A DNA stretch of 64,000 nucleotides from Aselliscus stoliczkanus (Eukaryota > Chordata > Mammalia > Chiroptera > Hipposideridae): contig CM066737.1 in NCBI GenBank assembly GCA_033961575.1, positions 53,606,771 to 53,670,770 of the forward strand, written 5' to 3'. A program made the position numbers and the translations under genes. How positions within the stretch are numbered: the first letter of the stretch is position 1; each line of letters starts with the position of its first letter. This document shows positions 24,084-34,790 of this stretch, piece by piece. The notes beneath the pieces are model-generated. The model was not told the origin of the DNA and did no database searches. It saw only the letters and a list, made by a program, of their open reading frames with translations.

Positions 24084-24776
24084 TCACACATACCCTGTCA
24101 GGCTGTAGGAGTTAAACTCATTCTTCACTTTGGGTGGTTGATCAGGTCTTGGAGAGCTCCGAGTGGCGAGGGGCTGGGCCTGGTAGGCATCGTAGTAGTT
24201 GGAGCGATTTCCCTGGGGTGAGCAGGAAAAGCAGAGGATGATTCCAGCTATGAGGGAGAACAGGGAGGAAATAATGCCCAAGTAAAGAGCCTCTCCGATC
24301 TCAAATTTCATGCTGTCAGGCACCAGTGGGGAGTAGAAGTCCCGCAGAATCCCATGAAGATTCCATGCAACAGGAATGAAGCCCAGGAGGCCTCCAAGGA
24401 TGAAGAAGACTCCACCCACTACTGCCACTCGGTCCTTGGTGTGGGAGTCCTGGCAGAAGACCGTGCATCGCATGCCCACCACAGAGATAATGCAGGCCAG
24501 CGAGGAGATTGCACTGGATGTCACCATCATGGCTTGGGCAGCCTGGATGTCAGCAGGCAGGCCTAAAAGGGTGCTGTAGATGTCACACTGGGTGATGCCT
24601 GTGCTGTGTGTAGCACACTCCATCCAGAGGCCCTTGGAGAAGCCAACTGCTGTCACAATACTGGCGCCGACATAAGAACTTGTTCGCCAGCTGGGGAGCA
24701 GCATGGCAACCAGGGTGCCCAACAGCCCCAGAAGGCCCAGGATGTAGCCTATAACTTGGAGGCCAAGAGAGGCCAT
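24084..24776 (-). CDS. CLDN2: claudin-2 (complete, single coding exon)
   Basis: An intact 230-codon frame on the minus strand (230 residues is the usual claudin-2 length). It has four membrane segments (about residues 8-28, 82-102, 117-137 and 163-183). The first extracellular loop carries the claudin signature W30, GLW at 49-51, C54 and C64. Asp65, the residue that gives claudin-2 its cation selectivity, is present, as are Lys48 and Tyr67. The tail ends NSYSLTGYV with a PDZ-binding YV that docks to ZO proteins. Claudin-2 forms paracellular channels for Na+, K+ and water in tight junctions of leaky epithelia such as kidney proximal tubule and gut. The start at 24776 is the first ATG of the exon and is followed by GCC. 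The gene is convergent with MORC4. I see no frame damage, and it looks functional. Confidence 0.97.
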   Translation of the reverse strand: MASLGLQVIGYILGLLGLLGTLVAMLLPSWRTSSYVGASIVTAVGFSKGLWMECATHSTGITQCDIYSTLLGLPADIQAAQAMMVTSSAISSLACIISVVGMRCTVFCQDSHTKDRVAVVGGVFFILGGLLGFIPVAWNLHGILRDFYSPLVPDSMKFEIGEALYLGIISSLFSLIAGIILCFSCSPQGNRSNYYDAYQAQPLATRSSPRPDQPPKVKNEFNSYSLTGYV

Positions 24777-24958
24777 CGCAGACCTCTCGGTAGAAGTGTC
24801 TTCAGGGCCTGCTGTCTCGTCTTTAGGCTGCAGCTCTTGCTCCTTGGATCCCGTCCTCTATTCCCTCATTTCAGAGTGTCACTGGTAGGCCGACTTCTCT
24901 CCTCCTTACAAGTGTCTGTGGGTAGCCACAAGAAGGCTCAAGAAGGCATCTAGAAGAC
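24777..24958 (-). other. CLDN2: CLDN2 5' UTR part of coding exon, with splice acceptor
   Basis: On the minus strand a run of ten T followed by AG (24970 down to 24959) makes a strong acceptor. The exon would begin at 24958, 182 bases before the ATG. Claudin-2 is known to have non-coding first exon(s) far upstream; they should lie somewhere between about 25 and 51 kb here, but I could not identify them from sequence alone. Confidence 0.65.
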
Positions 24959-26337
24959 CTAAAAAAAAAATCCATAAACCAGATTAAATATTGACCAGAA
25001 GCTTATGAGAAACCAGAAAATGCTGGGTGACTTTTGACCTTTGTTATCTTTAGAAATAACACATGAAAAAGAAAAAAAAAACTTTGAAAGTGGAGCCAAA
25101 ATGTCATCACCTCCTGCGTAGGCAAATGCCTTCGGCTGGCAGCCAGACAAAACCAGGGGCCAGACTGGCAGCTGCTTTCCGAGAAGGTGGTATGATAACG
25201 GCAGTTGTAGTGGCTGTTAACTCCAGATCAAGCTATTGGCTGGCACAGTTCTATCTCCAAGGCCTACTGTTTAACACATTACCCAGCAATAATGCCAGAG
25301 GGCCCCTCAATTGCAGACTGAGGCCAAACTCCAGGAGACTGGATCAGAAGGAACAGGTCCTAGGATATAGCTTTGGACTCCAGGTTATTAGAAGCTTCTT
25401 GAATCTTCAAGGGGGTAGAAGGCAATGGTTTAGCCCTGGGTCATCCAACCCATGGTGAAAATTTACTCCAGGGCAGGTTTGACCAGGCAACAGAGTCTTC
25501 TGTCTATACCCTGTGGGTTCACGTCCTTCCAGACCTACCCAAATCCCCCTCCACAGGCTAGCTTAAGGCCTCCTGCATGTTTACCATGCACAGGCATTTC
25601 CCATCTGCTTTCCTAATAGATGCCCCCACCAGCCCTAGGCCTCTCAGATGATGTGGGAGGACTGTGGAGCAAAGATTGTTCCAGGGCCTGGAGGGAGCCC
25701 AGAAATTCCCTGGGTGGACAGAGAAAAGGGAAGCTGTTCTACAATAGAGGGCTTTTTGTAAGGGGCAAATATCTAAGTGAATCTTTTGGAAACTTAGAGC
25801 TGTCCAGGATTTTGCAGTGTTCAAGGAGCCCCTACTCTTGCCAACGTTCAAAACACACAGGTTCAAGGGCATATCTTCTCTCCTTCCTCAGCAAGACCCT
25901 CTAGACCACTAACTTTCAACCCACCACATTCTGGCTATTCCATTTTTAGCCTTCTCCAAAATTTCTCTTTCCCTACCCACCTCTTAAATGTGACTAGCCC
26001 TCAGAAGTATTTCCTTTTCTCAGTCAACATTCTTGTCTCTTAACACTTAGCCACCCCATGACTTAATCTCACATCCATCCACTGGCATTCCCAAATCTAC
26101 ATTTGCAGCATAGACCTTCCTTCTGAGCTTCAAGACTTACAGAACAATCAATTATGTATTTCAAATGCCCACTTGGGAATCTCAGAAGCACCTCAAATTC
26201 TATGTATTGAAAAGATAATTCATCACTTCTCCTATTGCACCCCTCCCCATACAGTTCTTCACTGGGTTCTCTATGGTCACTGAATGATTTCTCTATTCAC
26301 CTTCTTGCTCCGGACCAAAATCCTGGGAGTGATTCTT

Positions 26338-26820
26338 TTATTTTATTTTATTTTATTTTATTTTTTGCTTTCAATATAATACTTTACTTAATCATTACAA
26401 GAGCATTATCATCACCATTTTAAAGATGGATAAACTGAGGCTTGGAGAGTTTATGCAGTTTGCCTGAAGGACACACAGCCAGGAAGAGGCACAGCCTAGA
26501 CCTGAATCCAGATCTGTCTGCCGGCCTGAACTAGAACTCTGTCTCTAGCCCTGCCCATGTGACTCTGCCAACCACATCCTGTGGGGGCCTTTGGGGTGTA
26601 GGTGGGACCTCAAAGGTCAAACTGGTCTGGAAGCTTTTATCCATCTTCAGCATCCATTCCCAGGAGTCCTCCTACAGCTTTTCACAAACCTCCAATGATA
26701 GGGAGATAACTCCTTTTGGAACCATCTGATTAGCCCTGAAGACAGGATGTCAGGAGGCAGCTGAGAGGGGCTATGAGCCCAGAATGTGGAATCACTGATC
26801 TGGGGTCAAATCCTTGAACA
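26338..26820 (-). mobile_element. retrocopy of an unidentified RNA in L2
   Basis: A 483-bp insert flanked by perfect 16-base copies of CCTGGGAGTGATTCTT (26322-26337 and 26821-26836). It carries an (AAAAT)n tail on the minus strand. Its 3' half contains a MIR (about 26380-26590). No protein frame seen; the parent transcript is not recognised. Confidence 0.75.
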
Positions 26821-27120
26821 CCTGGGAGTGATTCTTGACAGCTCTCTCATGCTTATCCTTCACCCTCTATGGTCACTGTCTCACCAATTCTACCTCTTAA
26901 CTATACCTCAAATCCATGGTAGCCTTCTCTCTATCCCTACTGCTATTTTCCCAGTTCAGAGCTTCATCATCCTCTCTCCCCTGGACTATAGCAAGGACTT
27001 CCTAACTGGTCTTACTTCCAGCCTTGACTCCTCCAATTCATTCTCCACGCAGTCGCTAAGGTGATCTTTCAACACTTTAATCTGATCAAGTCACTGCTCT
27101 AAGTGAAACATCCCAGTGGT

Positions 27121-27235
27121 TGGGCTGGCCGAGTGGCGCGGTGGTTAAGCATTGGCTTCGGAAGCCAGAGGCCCCAGTTCGGGTCCCGTATATGAGGGCC
27201 AGTGACACTACCTTAAAAAAACACACAAAAAAACC
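27121..27235 (+). repeat. short tRNA SINE (type A)
   Basis: Complete, with flanking CATCCCAGTGG on both sides; splits the L2. Confidence 0.95.
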
Positions 27236-27589
27236 CCATCCCAGTGGCTCCCCACCACCTAAAGGATAAAGTCCAAACTTGTTTGTACTCAATAACCTCT
27301 CTCTCAAGCTTCATCTCTTGCTTTCCCCTCCTCATACTCTATGCACCTGCTGAATTAAATTACTTTCAGTTCCTCAGTCAGACCATGTTGGCTTGTGCTT
27401 GCAAACCTGAGTACAGAATGTTCCTTCTGTGCAGACTGTCTGGCATGTTTCTCCCTCTGTTTTGTGTCTTATCATCTTTTAGGACTCAGTTCAGATGTCT
27501 CTTACTTCAGCTGAAGTGCCCCTCCTCTATATTCTTACAGTATCTTATGTTTACTTACCTCCATCATAGTAATAATAATAATAAGAATA

Positions 27590-27730
27590 GTAACACTATG
27601 TAGTGTTTCCTATATGACCATTATAACCATTTCACACATGTTAATGTATTTAATATGACAATGACACACTGTGGTACAAAAATTCGTATTGTACGGATGA
27701 GGAAACTGTTTAAATTTCCTGTTTAAATCC
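27590..27730 (-). repeat. MIR SINE fragment
   Basis: Short core match, GTACGGATGAGGAAACTG, with decayed flanks. Confidence 0.5.
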
Positions 27731-27959
27731 TTATTGTTCCCCACTGGTCTGTGAGCCACTTGAAACCAAAGACTGTATCTTATTCATCTCTGCATCTCAA
27801 GTGCATTACCCAGAGCCGATATTCAAAAACGTCTTCTTAATGCAGGAATAAAAGTGGTAAAGAGGTTTGAGGGATGTAAGATATAGACTTTTTCAATGAG
27901 TTAATGACACATCAGTGTAAGGGACCTGAGATGCCCAGTGTTGGGGAAAGGAGGAAAAA

Positions 27960-27966
27960 AGAGAGG

Positions 27967-28021
<55 letters not shown>
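27960..28021. repeat. (GA)n microsatellite
   Basis: A GA dinucleotide run of roughly 50 bases, followed by degenerate GA-rich sequence. Confidence 0.95.
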
Positions 28022-28023
<2 letters not shown>

Positions 28024-28150
28024 AGGGACGGAAACAGAGAGACAGAGAGAGAAACAGAGACAGTTTCACCATTTTATGTGTATATACATTTGTTGAATAT
28101 TTTGTCTCTTCAACAAAATACAATACAATTTTGGGGAGGAAGCCATATAT

Positions 28151-28296
28151 ATTTTTTTTTTAATTTTTTTTTTTAATTACTGGAATTTTATTTGCCTCAG
28201 GCTTATGACTTGCAACCAAAGACATTGTGCAAAGAAAGCAAAGATTAAGTACACTTTAGGGAGAAGGAGACGACACACATTGGTAACATAGGAGAA
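28151..28296 (-). pseudogene. mRNA 3' end fused to the U6 copy
   Basis: It continues directly from U6 on the minus strand for about 120 bases and ends with AATAAA (28192-28187) and poly(A). The donor mRNA is not identified. The U6 plus this piece lie between 14-base repeats AGGAAGCCATATAT at 28137-28150 and 28404-28417. Confidence 0.8.
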
Positions 28297-28346
28297 AAAA
28301 ATATGGAACGCTTCACGAATTTGCGTGTCATCCTTGTGCAGGGGCC

Positions 28347-28397
<51 letters not shown>

Positions 28398-28403
28398 GAG
28401 CAC
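28297..28403 (-). pseudogene. U6 snRNA retrocopy, 5' part of a chimera
   Basis: The minus strand reads the full 107-nt U6 from GTGCTCGCTTCGGCAGCACA to GTTCCATATTTTT, with one base difference from the human U6 I know (CTGCGCAAGG to CTGCACAAGG). A target-site duplication and fusion to another RNA show it is a retroposed copy rather than a gene. The upstream sequence lacks an evident U6 promoter (PSE/TATA). Confidence 0.93.
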
Positions 28404-29312
28404 AGGAAGCCATATATTAAACTTCTATTGTGCCTCTGCAGCATTGGGCACATGGTTGATAGTCAATAGTATTTATTCATCAGTGATGGATATGACAGTG
28501 CCAATGTTGATACAAAGCTGTGCAGAGCAAGGGCCAATAAACATTTGACACGAGGTGGGAAAGAAAATCTAGTTTGAATCTGACCTCTGTCACTTACCAG
28601 CTGTGATGCTGCAGAAGTCCTTTTCAGGTAATAGTTTTCTTATTGCTAAATGGGACACAATTCTACCTAGCCTGATCGTGACGGTGTATCTCAGTGGGGC
28701 TTTCACTGTTACTTGGAAGTCCTTCTACCTCCTGCTGAATATCTCCAGGTGACTACTTCAAATCTTTATCACTCTTTTTGAGCTATGCTCCTCTCTCTGC
28801 AGCTATTACCTTCTCTTTGCAGCCAAGATTCTTAAACAAGCCATTTCATATTCAGGTCTCTACTTTTCCCCTCTCCCACTCACTGCTCAATCCTCTGCAG
28901 TCTTGCTTCTGCCATTAGCCCTCCACTGAAAATAGTCTTACTAAGGTTAGAAACAATTTCCTTGTTCAAAATCCAATGATCTTATCTCTGTCATCTGACC
29001 TTGTCCCTCTCCTTCATAAAACTGTCCTCTCCCTTGTTTTCTGTAACACTATTCCTAGTTTTCCCTGCCTCTCAAAATAATTCTCTTAGGTCTTCTTTAT
29101 AAATTCCTCTTCTTCCCACTCTATAAATCTGACTATTCCATCCAGGGTTTCATCTAAAGTTCTAGACGTTTTATTCTTCACATGATCCGTGGGTAATCTC
29201 ATCCATTTTGTCTCCATGGCAATGACTCCTGAATCCATAACTCTGGCATAGATCTCTCTCCGGAACTCAACATTTGTACATTCAACCGCATTTGGAATGA
29301 CCCCACCTGAAC

Positions 29313-29812
29313 GTTCTTTTGTAATTGAGGAATTGGGGAAGGGGAACAGTGTTGGGGAATTGGGGAAGGGGACCAGCCAAGTTGTTGTTCTTCAGCCTTC
29401 GTTGTGGAGGGCGCCAGTCGCTATCTGGCTTCCTGTGGGCAGCTCGTGGTCTCCGAGCTCAAGGTGCTGTGTTCAATCTTAGTTGCAGGTGGGAATAGCC
29501 ACCATCCCATGCGGGAGTCAAACCAGCAGCCTTGTTGTTAAGAGCGCACACCCTATCACTGAGCCATACTGGCAGCAGCTCAGCTCAAGGTGCGGAGTTC
29601 AATCTTTAGTTGTGGATGGGCGTAGCCCACCATTGAATAGGCAATCTTGTTGTTACACCAACTGAGCCACCCTGCCACCTGTTGGCAGCTCAGCGACAGC
29701 TTAGCTAGGGCACAGCTTTCACTGGCCCATGTGGGAATCGAACCGGTGGCCCTGTTGCTCAGAGCACGCTCCGTAAGCCAACTCTTAACCAACTGAGCCA
29801 CTCAGCCGGCCC
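29313..29812 (-). repeat. three-unit tRNA SINE (type C)
   Basis: Antisense type C with three tRNA-like units; the 3' tail is slightly truncated. Confidence 0.92.
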
Positions 29813-30267
29813 TTGTTTTTTTTTTAAAGATTTTATTGGGGAATTGGGGGAGGGGAACAGCGCTGGGGAATTGGGGAAGGGGAACAGACAAGTTGCTGTC
29901 CTTTGTTCTTCAGTCTAGTTGCGGAGGATGTCGCTTCACTGGCCCATGTTGGTATCGTCATTGCGCTCTTCCCAGATGAGGCAGATCAGTTGCCGGCCTC
30001 TGGATGGTCGCTCACCGCAGTTGTTGGCAGCTCACGCTGGCTGCCAGCTACGCACACTGGCTGCCGGCCTCTCACTGTAGCCTATGGCAGCCCACTGCAG
30101 CAGGGGCTGCAGCCCACACCATCACCGGGGCTCGCACAGCCCAGCTCCAGGTGGAGATGTTGTTAGCTATAGAAGGCAGTGCCACTGGCCCTCATATGTG
30201 GGATCTGAACCGGGGCCGCTGGCATCCCAAAACCAGCTCTTAGCCAATGCACCACTCGGCCGGCCCC
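29813..30267 (-). repeat. full-length composite SINE (type B)
   Basis: From poly(T)/AAAGATTTTATTGGGG to ACCACTCGGCCGGCC, abutting the type C copy. Confidence 0.94.
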
Positions 30268-30876
30268 CTTGAATATTTTAATGGCACCTCAAACTCAATA
30301 CTTGGAAAGCTGAAATCATCTGCCCTCTTCTCTCTCTCTCCCCCCAAACTATTCCTCACATAGTCTTCCCTATTTCAAAAGAACCATCACTAATCCAGTA
30401 ACTCAAGCTGGTCATCCCTGATGCCTTGCCTCTTCTTGACATATAGTTAATTGTACTGTAGCCTTATCAGATATACTGGTAAAATATATTCTGAAGAAAT
30501 ACAATTTTTCCCATCTCCATTACCTAAACTTTAGTTCAAACTAGATGCAACTATTATCTCTTTGTTTATTTGGAAATCTCATAGGCATCTCAAGTTGATC
30601 TCTCCAATTCAACTTCTGCCCTGCCTGTGCAATCAATTAACCATCTAGTAGATAAAGATCTTTCTAAAATGGAAATGAAATAATAAGGGCCACCCCACCT
30701 CTTTGCCATCCTTAAAAAAACCTCATGACCTCTTAATTGCTTTCAGGAAAGCCCTCAATTGTTCGACTCCTGCTTTTCTTCCCAGCCTCCAACCTAATAA
30801 CCTCCTGTGCGTGTGCATGCACACACACAATCCATCCATACCTGAACACATGTACTTCTCTGAATTTGCCTTTCTT

Positions 30877-30980
30877 GTTTTTTTTTTGAGGGCAGTGTCA
30901 CTGGCCCTCATATGTGGGACCGAACTGGGGCCGCTGGCTTCCTAAGCCAGCGCTTGACCACCGCGCCACTCGGCTGGCCC
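30877..30980 (-). repeat. short tRNA SINE (type A)
   Basis: Flanked by perfect TGAATTTGCCTTTCTT copies. Confidence 0.95.
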
Positions 30981-31047
30981 TGAATTTGCCTTTCTTTCCG
31001 TCTCCTAGCTTTAAGCATGCTACTCTACCATCCACCATTTGCTTGAC

Positions 31048-32020
31048 TACCGTATTTTGCTGCATATAATGTGCACTTTTTTGCCCGAATTTGTGAGGGA
31101 AAAATAAGAATGCAAATTATACATGAGTGTAATAATTCTGTATCTATATAAATGTTTTTAATTCTTTTATTTATGCTTATGAATTAAAAGTATAACTCAA
31201 GAAATCAATAACAATATCCATATGCAAAATAATACCCTGAAATATGATACCAGTTTTGTTGAACTAACGATGAACTTGCAACAACTAAGAGTTCTTGGCT
31301 TTCTATGATGCGTAAATATCGTAAATTTGTTACCGGTACATAAAATTTCTTGTAACTTGTATCTGTTCTTCTGTTTTGTAATTATTTGTTACATAAAATT
31401 TCTTATACCATAATATGTTAAAAATAAATGCTAAAATTCTTTTATAATACAAAAGACAAGTACCTAAATGTAAACAAAAATTTGAATTAAAAATGTAAAA
31501 TGAGGACCAGCCGAGTGGCACATTGGTTAAGAGCTGGTTTGGGACGCCAGTGGCCCCGGTTCGGATCCCACATATGAGGGCCAGTGACACTGCCCTCCAC
31601 AGTTAACAACAACTCCACCTGAAGCTGGGCTGTGCGAGCCCCAGCGATGGTGTAGGCTGCAGCCCCTGCTGCAGTGGGCTGCCATAGGCTGCAGTGAGTG
31701 GCCGGCAGCCAGCGTGAGCGGCTGGCAGCCAGCATGAGCTGCCAATAAGCCGCGGTGAGTGACCATCCAGAGGCTGGCGACCGATCTGCCTCATCCAGGA
31801 AGAGCGCAATGACGATACCAACATGGGCCAGTGAAGCAACGTCCTCCGCAACTAGACTGAAGAACAAAAAGACAGCAACTTGTCTGCTCCCCTCCCCCAA
31901 TTCCCTAATAAAATCTTTTTAAAAAAAGTAAAATGAAAGATTGTTTTCCCTGGATATTTGGGCCAAAAACGTGGGGGCACATTATACAAGGGAGCTCATT
32001 AAACACTGCTAAATATGGTA
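31048..32020. mobile_element. mariner-like DNA element split by a SINE
   Basis: Left end TACCGTATTTTGCTGCATAT; right end CACTGCTAAATATGGTA is its imperfect inverse, and ATAATGTGC / CACATTAT are mirrored inside. A type B SINE at 31503-31928 sits in it. No transposase motif could be read. Confidence 0.6.
31503..31928 (+). repeat. full-length composite SINE (type B)
   Basis: GACCAGCCGAGTGGCACATTGG head to CCCTAATAAAATCTTTT tail. Confidence 0.94.
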
Positions 32021-32108
32021 ATTGCTAGTCACCCTTCAGGACTCATCATCTTCTTGAAACCTTCCTTGGACCCCTCTTCCCACCCAGGCTGGAGGCTGGA
32101 TTAAATAC

Positions 32109-32267
32109 TTTTTTTTTTTTTTTTTTTTTTTTTTTAGCTGAGCCATCCTGCTACCTGTTGGCAGCTTAACAGCAACTCAGCTCGGGCTGGCATCGAACTG
32201 CTGTTGCTAAGAGCTCAGCTTGCACTCTTGAGCGAGCTCTTCACTAACTGAGCCATTCGGCTGGCCC
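32109..32267 (-). repeat. tRNA SINE (type D)
   Basis: Long poly(T) then AGCTGAGCCATCCTGC; flanked by perfect GGATTAAATACTTTT copies. Confidence 0.93.
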
Positions 32268-32884
32268 ATTGGATTAAATACTTTTAATTTGTACTCCCTA
32301 TCTATATCTGTGCTTTCAATGATAATTAGTGAGCTACCTTGAGGTTTTGGGGGAGATGACCTCCTGCCTCCCAGAGGAGCAGCTCCTGCTTCAGCCTTCA
32401 TGGGATGGTGGCAGAAGAGACCAGCTTGAGTTTTCCATGGGAGTCAACAGTGTCCCCAAGAAGAGGGCTTCTCCCCAGAGCCAGTCGTGACCCAATAGGA
32501 GTAAGTAGGGAAGTACTTTGGGGCAGGGGGAAGACAGAGTCAAAAAAAAAATGCCATCACTGGGGTTTATAATCTCTAGAGAGTCTGACTTGGTATAGCT
32601 GGGCAGGAGAAAGAACAAGTTGTTGGAGCTTATTCATTTGGGAGAAATTACACAATGGGGGTCAGCTTTCAGCCAGGGTCAAGAAGGTAGAGGTGGACAA
32701 CATAGCAAGTGGTTGGGTGGTAGGTCAGGTTAGATTCTGTTTTTGTTTGTGTGATGAGTGGCAGAGGGTTTAAAGAAAGAGTTCCAGCCTGAGAATCAAA
32801 GGACCTTGGAAATTCCAATTAGTGTGGCTTGGCTTTAGCACATTCTTATCAAAAGGAAGAAGCAAAGGCTAATCGTTTTCAAGA

Positions 32885-33186
32885 TAGGCAATGCGGTGTA
32901 GCAGGAAAAAAAACCTGGGCTTTGGAGTCAGAGAAGGATTTGATTTTGCCTCTGCACTCTAGCTGTGTGGCCTTGGGAGAGTCACTTCCATTCTTTACAT
33001 TTTAGTTTCCTCATCTGTAAAATGGAGATGATACCAGCCTTTCAGTGTGGTCGTGGCAGATAGTAGGTCCTCAATAAATGGTTAACTGGGCCGGCCGAGT
33101 GGCACAGTGGTTAAGCGCTGGCTTGGGAAGCCAGCAGCCCCGGTTCGGGTCCCACATATGAGGGCCAGTGACACAGCCCTCAAAAA

Positions 33187-33221
<35 letters not shown>

Positions 33222-33230
33222 ATGGTTAAC
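32885..33230 (+). repeat. MIR SINE, split by a type A SINE
   Basis: GTGTGGCCTTGGGAGAGTCAC ... CTCATCTGTAAAATGGAGATG is a MIR core. Its 3' end is cut at 33088 and resumes after the SINE. Confidence 0.88.
33088..33222 (+). repeat. short tRNA SINE (type A) with (AAAT)n tail
   Basis: Flanked by AAATGGTTAACTG on both sides. Confidence 0.95.
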
Positions 33231-34059
33231 TGTATTCAAAGCATACGGGTGACCTAAAGGGTAGTAGTGTCAATGTCACACCAAAATCTTTGTGTCTCGG
33301 TTCTGCCTGGAACCTGTTGAGGAAGTTCTTTAACTTCTCCAGGCCCTAGTTTGCTCATCTCTAAGTTTTGAGTCTCAAATAAGGTAATGGGGACAGGAAG
33401 CCACCCTGACAAATATAGAAGATGGAACAACTATTAATAGAATCAGGCAGCTCGAAAAGAAACTCATCTCTTTGAAGGATCCTCCTAGAAGTCAAGACCT
33501 GGCTGCTTTGGAGGAGCAGAGAACTCTAAGCCTTGACAGCTGAATTTGTCTTCTGGGCGTAGGACCAACGCTCCATGGCCCAAGAGCTGGGCAAGAAGGC
33601 TTCATTTAGGATCCTTACCTAATCTTCCTTATAGGAGGGATTAGAACTGCAGAAGATTAGCTGGGTAAAGACTGACAGCAGCTTCTGAAATAACCCCTTC
33701 TTGCCCTGCTAGTCCCCTTGATTTTTTAGTCCCAGAGTCTTGTGCATGGTACCCCTTTTTTGGGAGGACCCTCATAAGACTGAGTGGGACAAGACAGGTG
33801 GGGTTCACACATTCAAGGAAGGACCTCATGTGGCATCCCAAGGGTGATGGGGTCGCCACAGCTCTCTTCTGTCACTCAGCCCCATTTCTCCATCCCTTGA
33901 TCTCACAGCCCCTCACAGGAACCCGAGACCCAGCTGCTGAGGGCTCCAGGAAGTGGTAAAGCCATTTCTTTGAAGCCCCACTTTCTGAAAAATTTGTCCT
34001 TGGAGCAGTTCACCTTTCCTTCTGCATCAGTTGATTGATGACAGGTTGGAGAACTACAA
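33231..34059. other. intergenic unique sequence
   Basis: No repeat or motif-bearing frame was recognised in this interval upstream of CLDN2. Confidence 0.4.
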
Positions 34060-34790
34060 CTGGGTTGAGAGATTTTTCTAATTGCTTTAAAAAGAACTTT
34101 ATTTTGTCTTGAACATCGAAGTAAAGCACTCTCATTTTAGAAAGCTAGAAAATGCAGAACTGTATCATTTAAGAAACAGGCATTACTTACAATCTCCCCA
34201 ACTAAAATGCTGTTAATGTTTTGGTTCCAGCTCTGTTTCAAAGAGGACACTTGAAGAGAACAATGTCTCAGTCCATAGAAGGAATGTCTTTTGTTTTTAT
34301 TGATATATAATTGACACATAACATTGTATTAGTTTTAGATGTACAACATAATGATTTGATATGTGTATATATTGCAAAATAATCACCACAAAAAGTTTAG
34401 TTAACATCCATCACCATATAATTACAAGTTTTTTTCTTTTTTCTGGTGATGAGAACTGTTAAGATCTACTGTAATGGAAACTTTACTATAGTCATCATGC
34501 TGTACATTATATCCCCAGGATTTATTTATCTTGTAACTGGCAGTTTGTACCTTTTGACCCCCTTCTCCCATTTCATCCGCCCACCCCCACCCCACCCCTG
34601 ATGCTGGCAACCACCAATCTGTTCTCTATATATGAGCTCATGTTTGTTTTAGATTCCACATATAAGTGAGACTATATAGCATTTGTCTTTCTCCATCTGA
34701 CTCATTTCACTTGGCGTAATGCCCTCAAGGTTCATCCATGCTGTCCCAAACGGCAGGATTTCCTTCCAAGGGGAATTTCTAATGACAAAA
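34060..34790 (-). repeat. LINE-1 3' fragment, antisense
   Basis: TTATTGATATATAATTGACA ... TTCCACATATAAGTGAGACT ... ATGCCCTCAAGGTTCATCC is typical antisense L1 3' sequence. Confidence 0.8.

Larger units (their letters stand above)
26040..27560 (+). repeat. L2 LINE, split by two insertions
   Basis: Sense L2 reading includes CTGGACTATAGCAAGGAC, encoding LDYSKDFLTGL, the conserved end of L2/CR1 reverse transcriptase. It is interrupted by a retrocopy (26338-26820) and by a SINE (27121-27235). Confidence 0.75.
28700..30875 (+). repeat. L2 LINE, split by SINE cluster
   Basis: Decayed sense L2 text before 29313 and after 30267 (GGCACCTCAAACTCAATACTT). Two SINEs interrupt it. Confidence 0.6.

Noticed and set aside
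27904..28123. Frames of Glu-Arg or Ser-Leu repeats
   Set aside because: Translation of the (GA)n microsatellite.
28297..28403. A functional U6 snRNA gene
   Set aside because: Target-site duplication, fusion to an mRNA end and no visible PSE/TATA upstream show a retrocopy.
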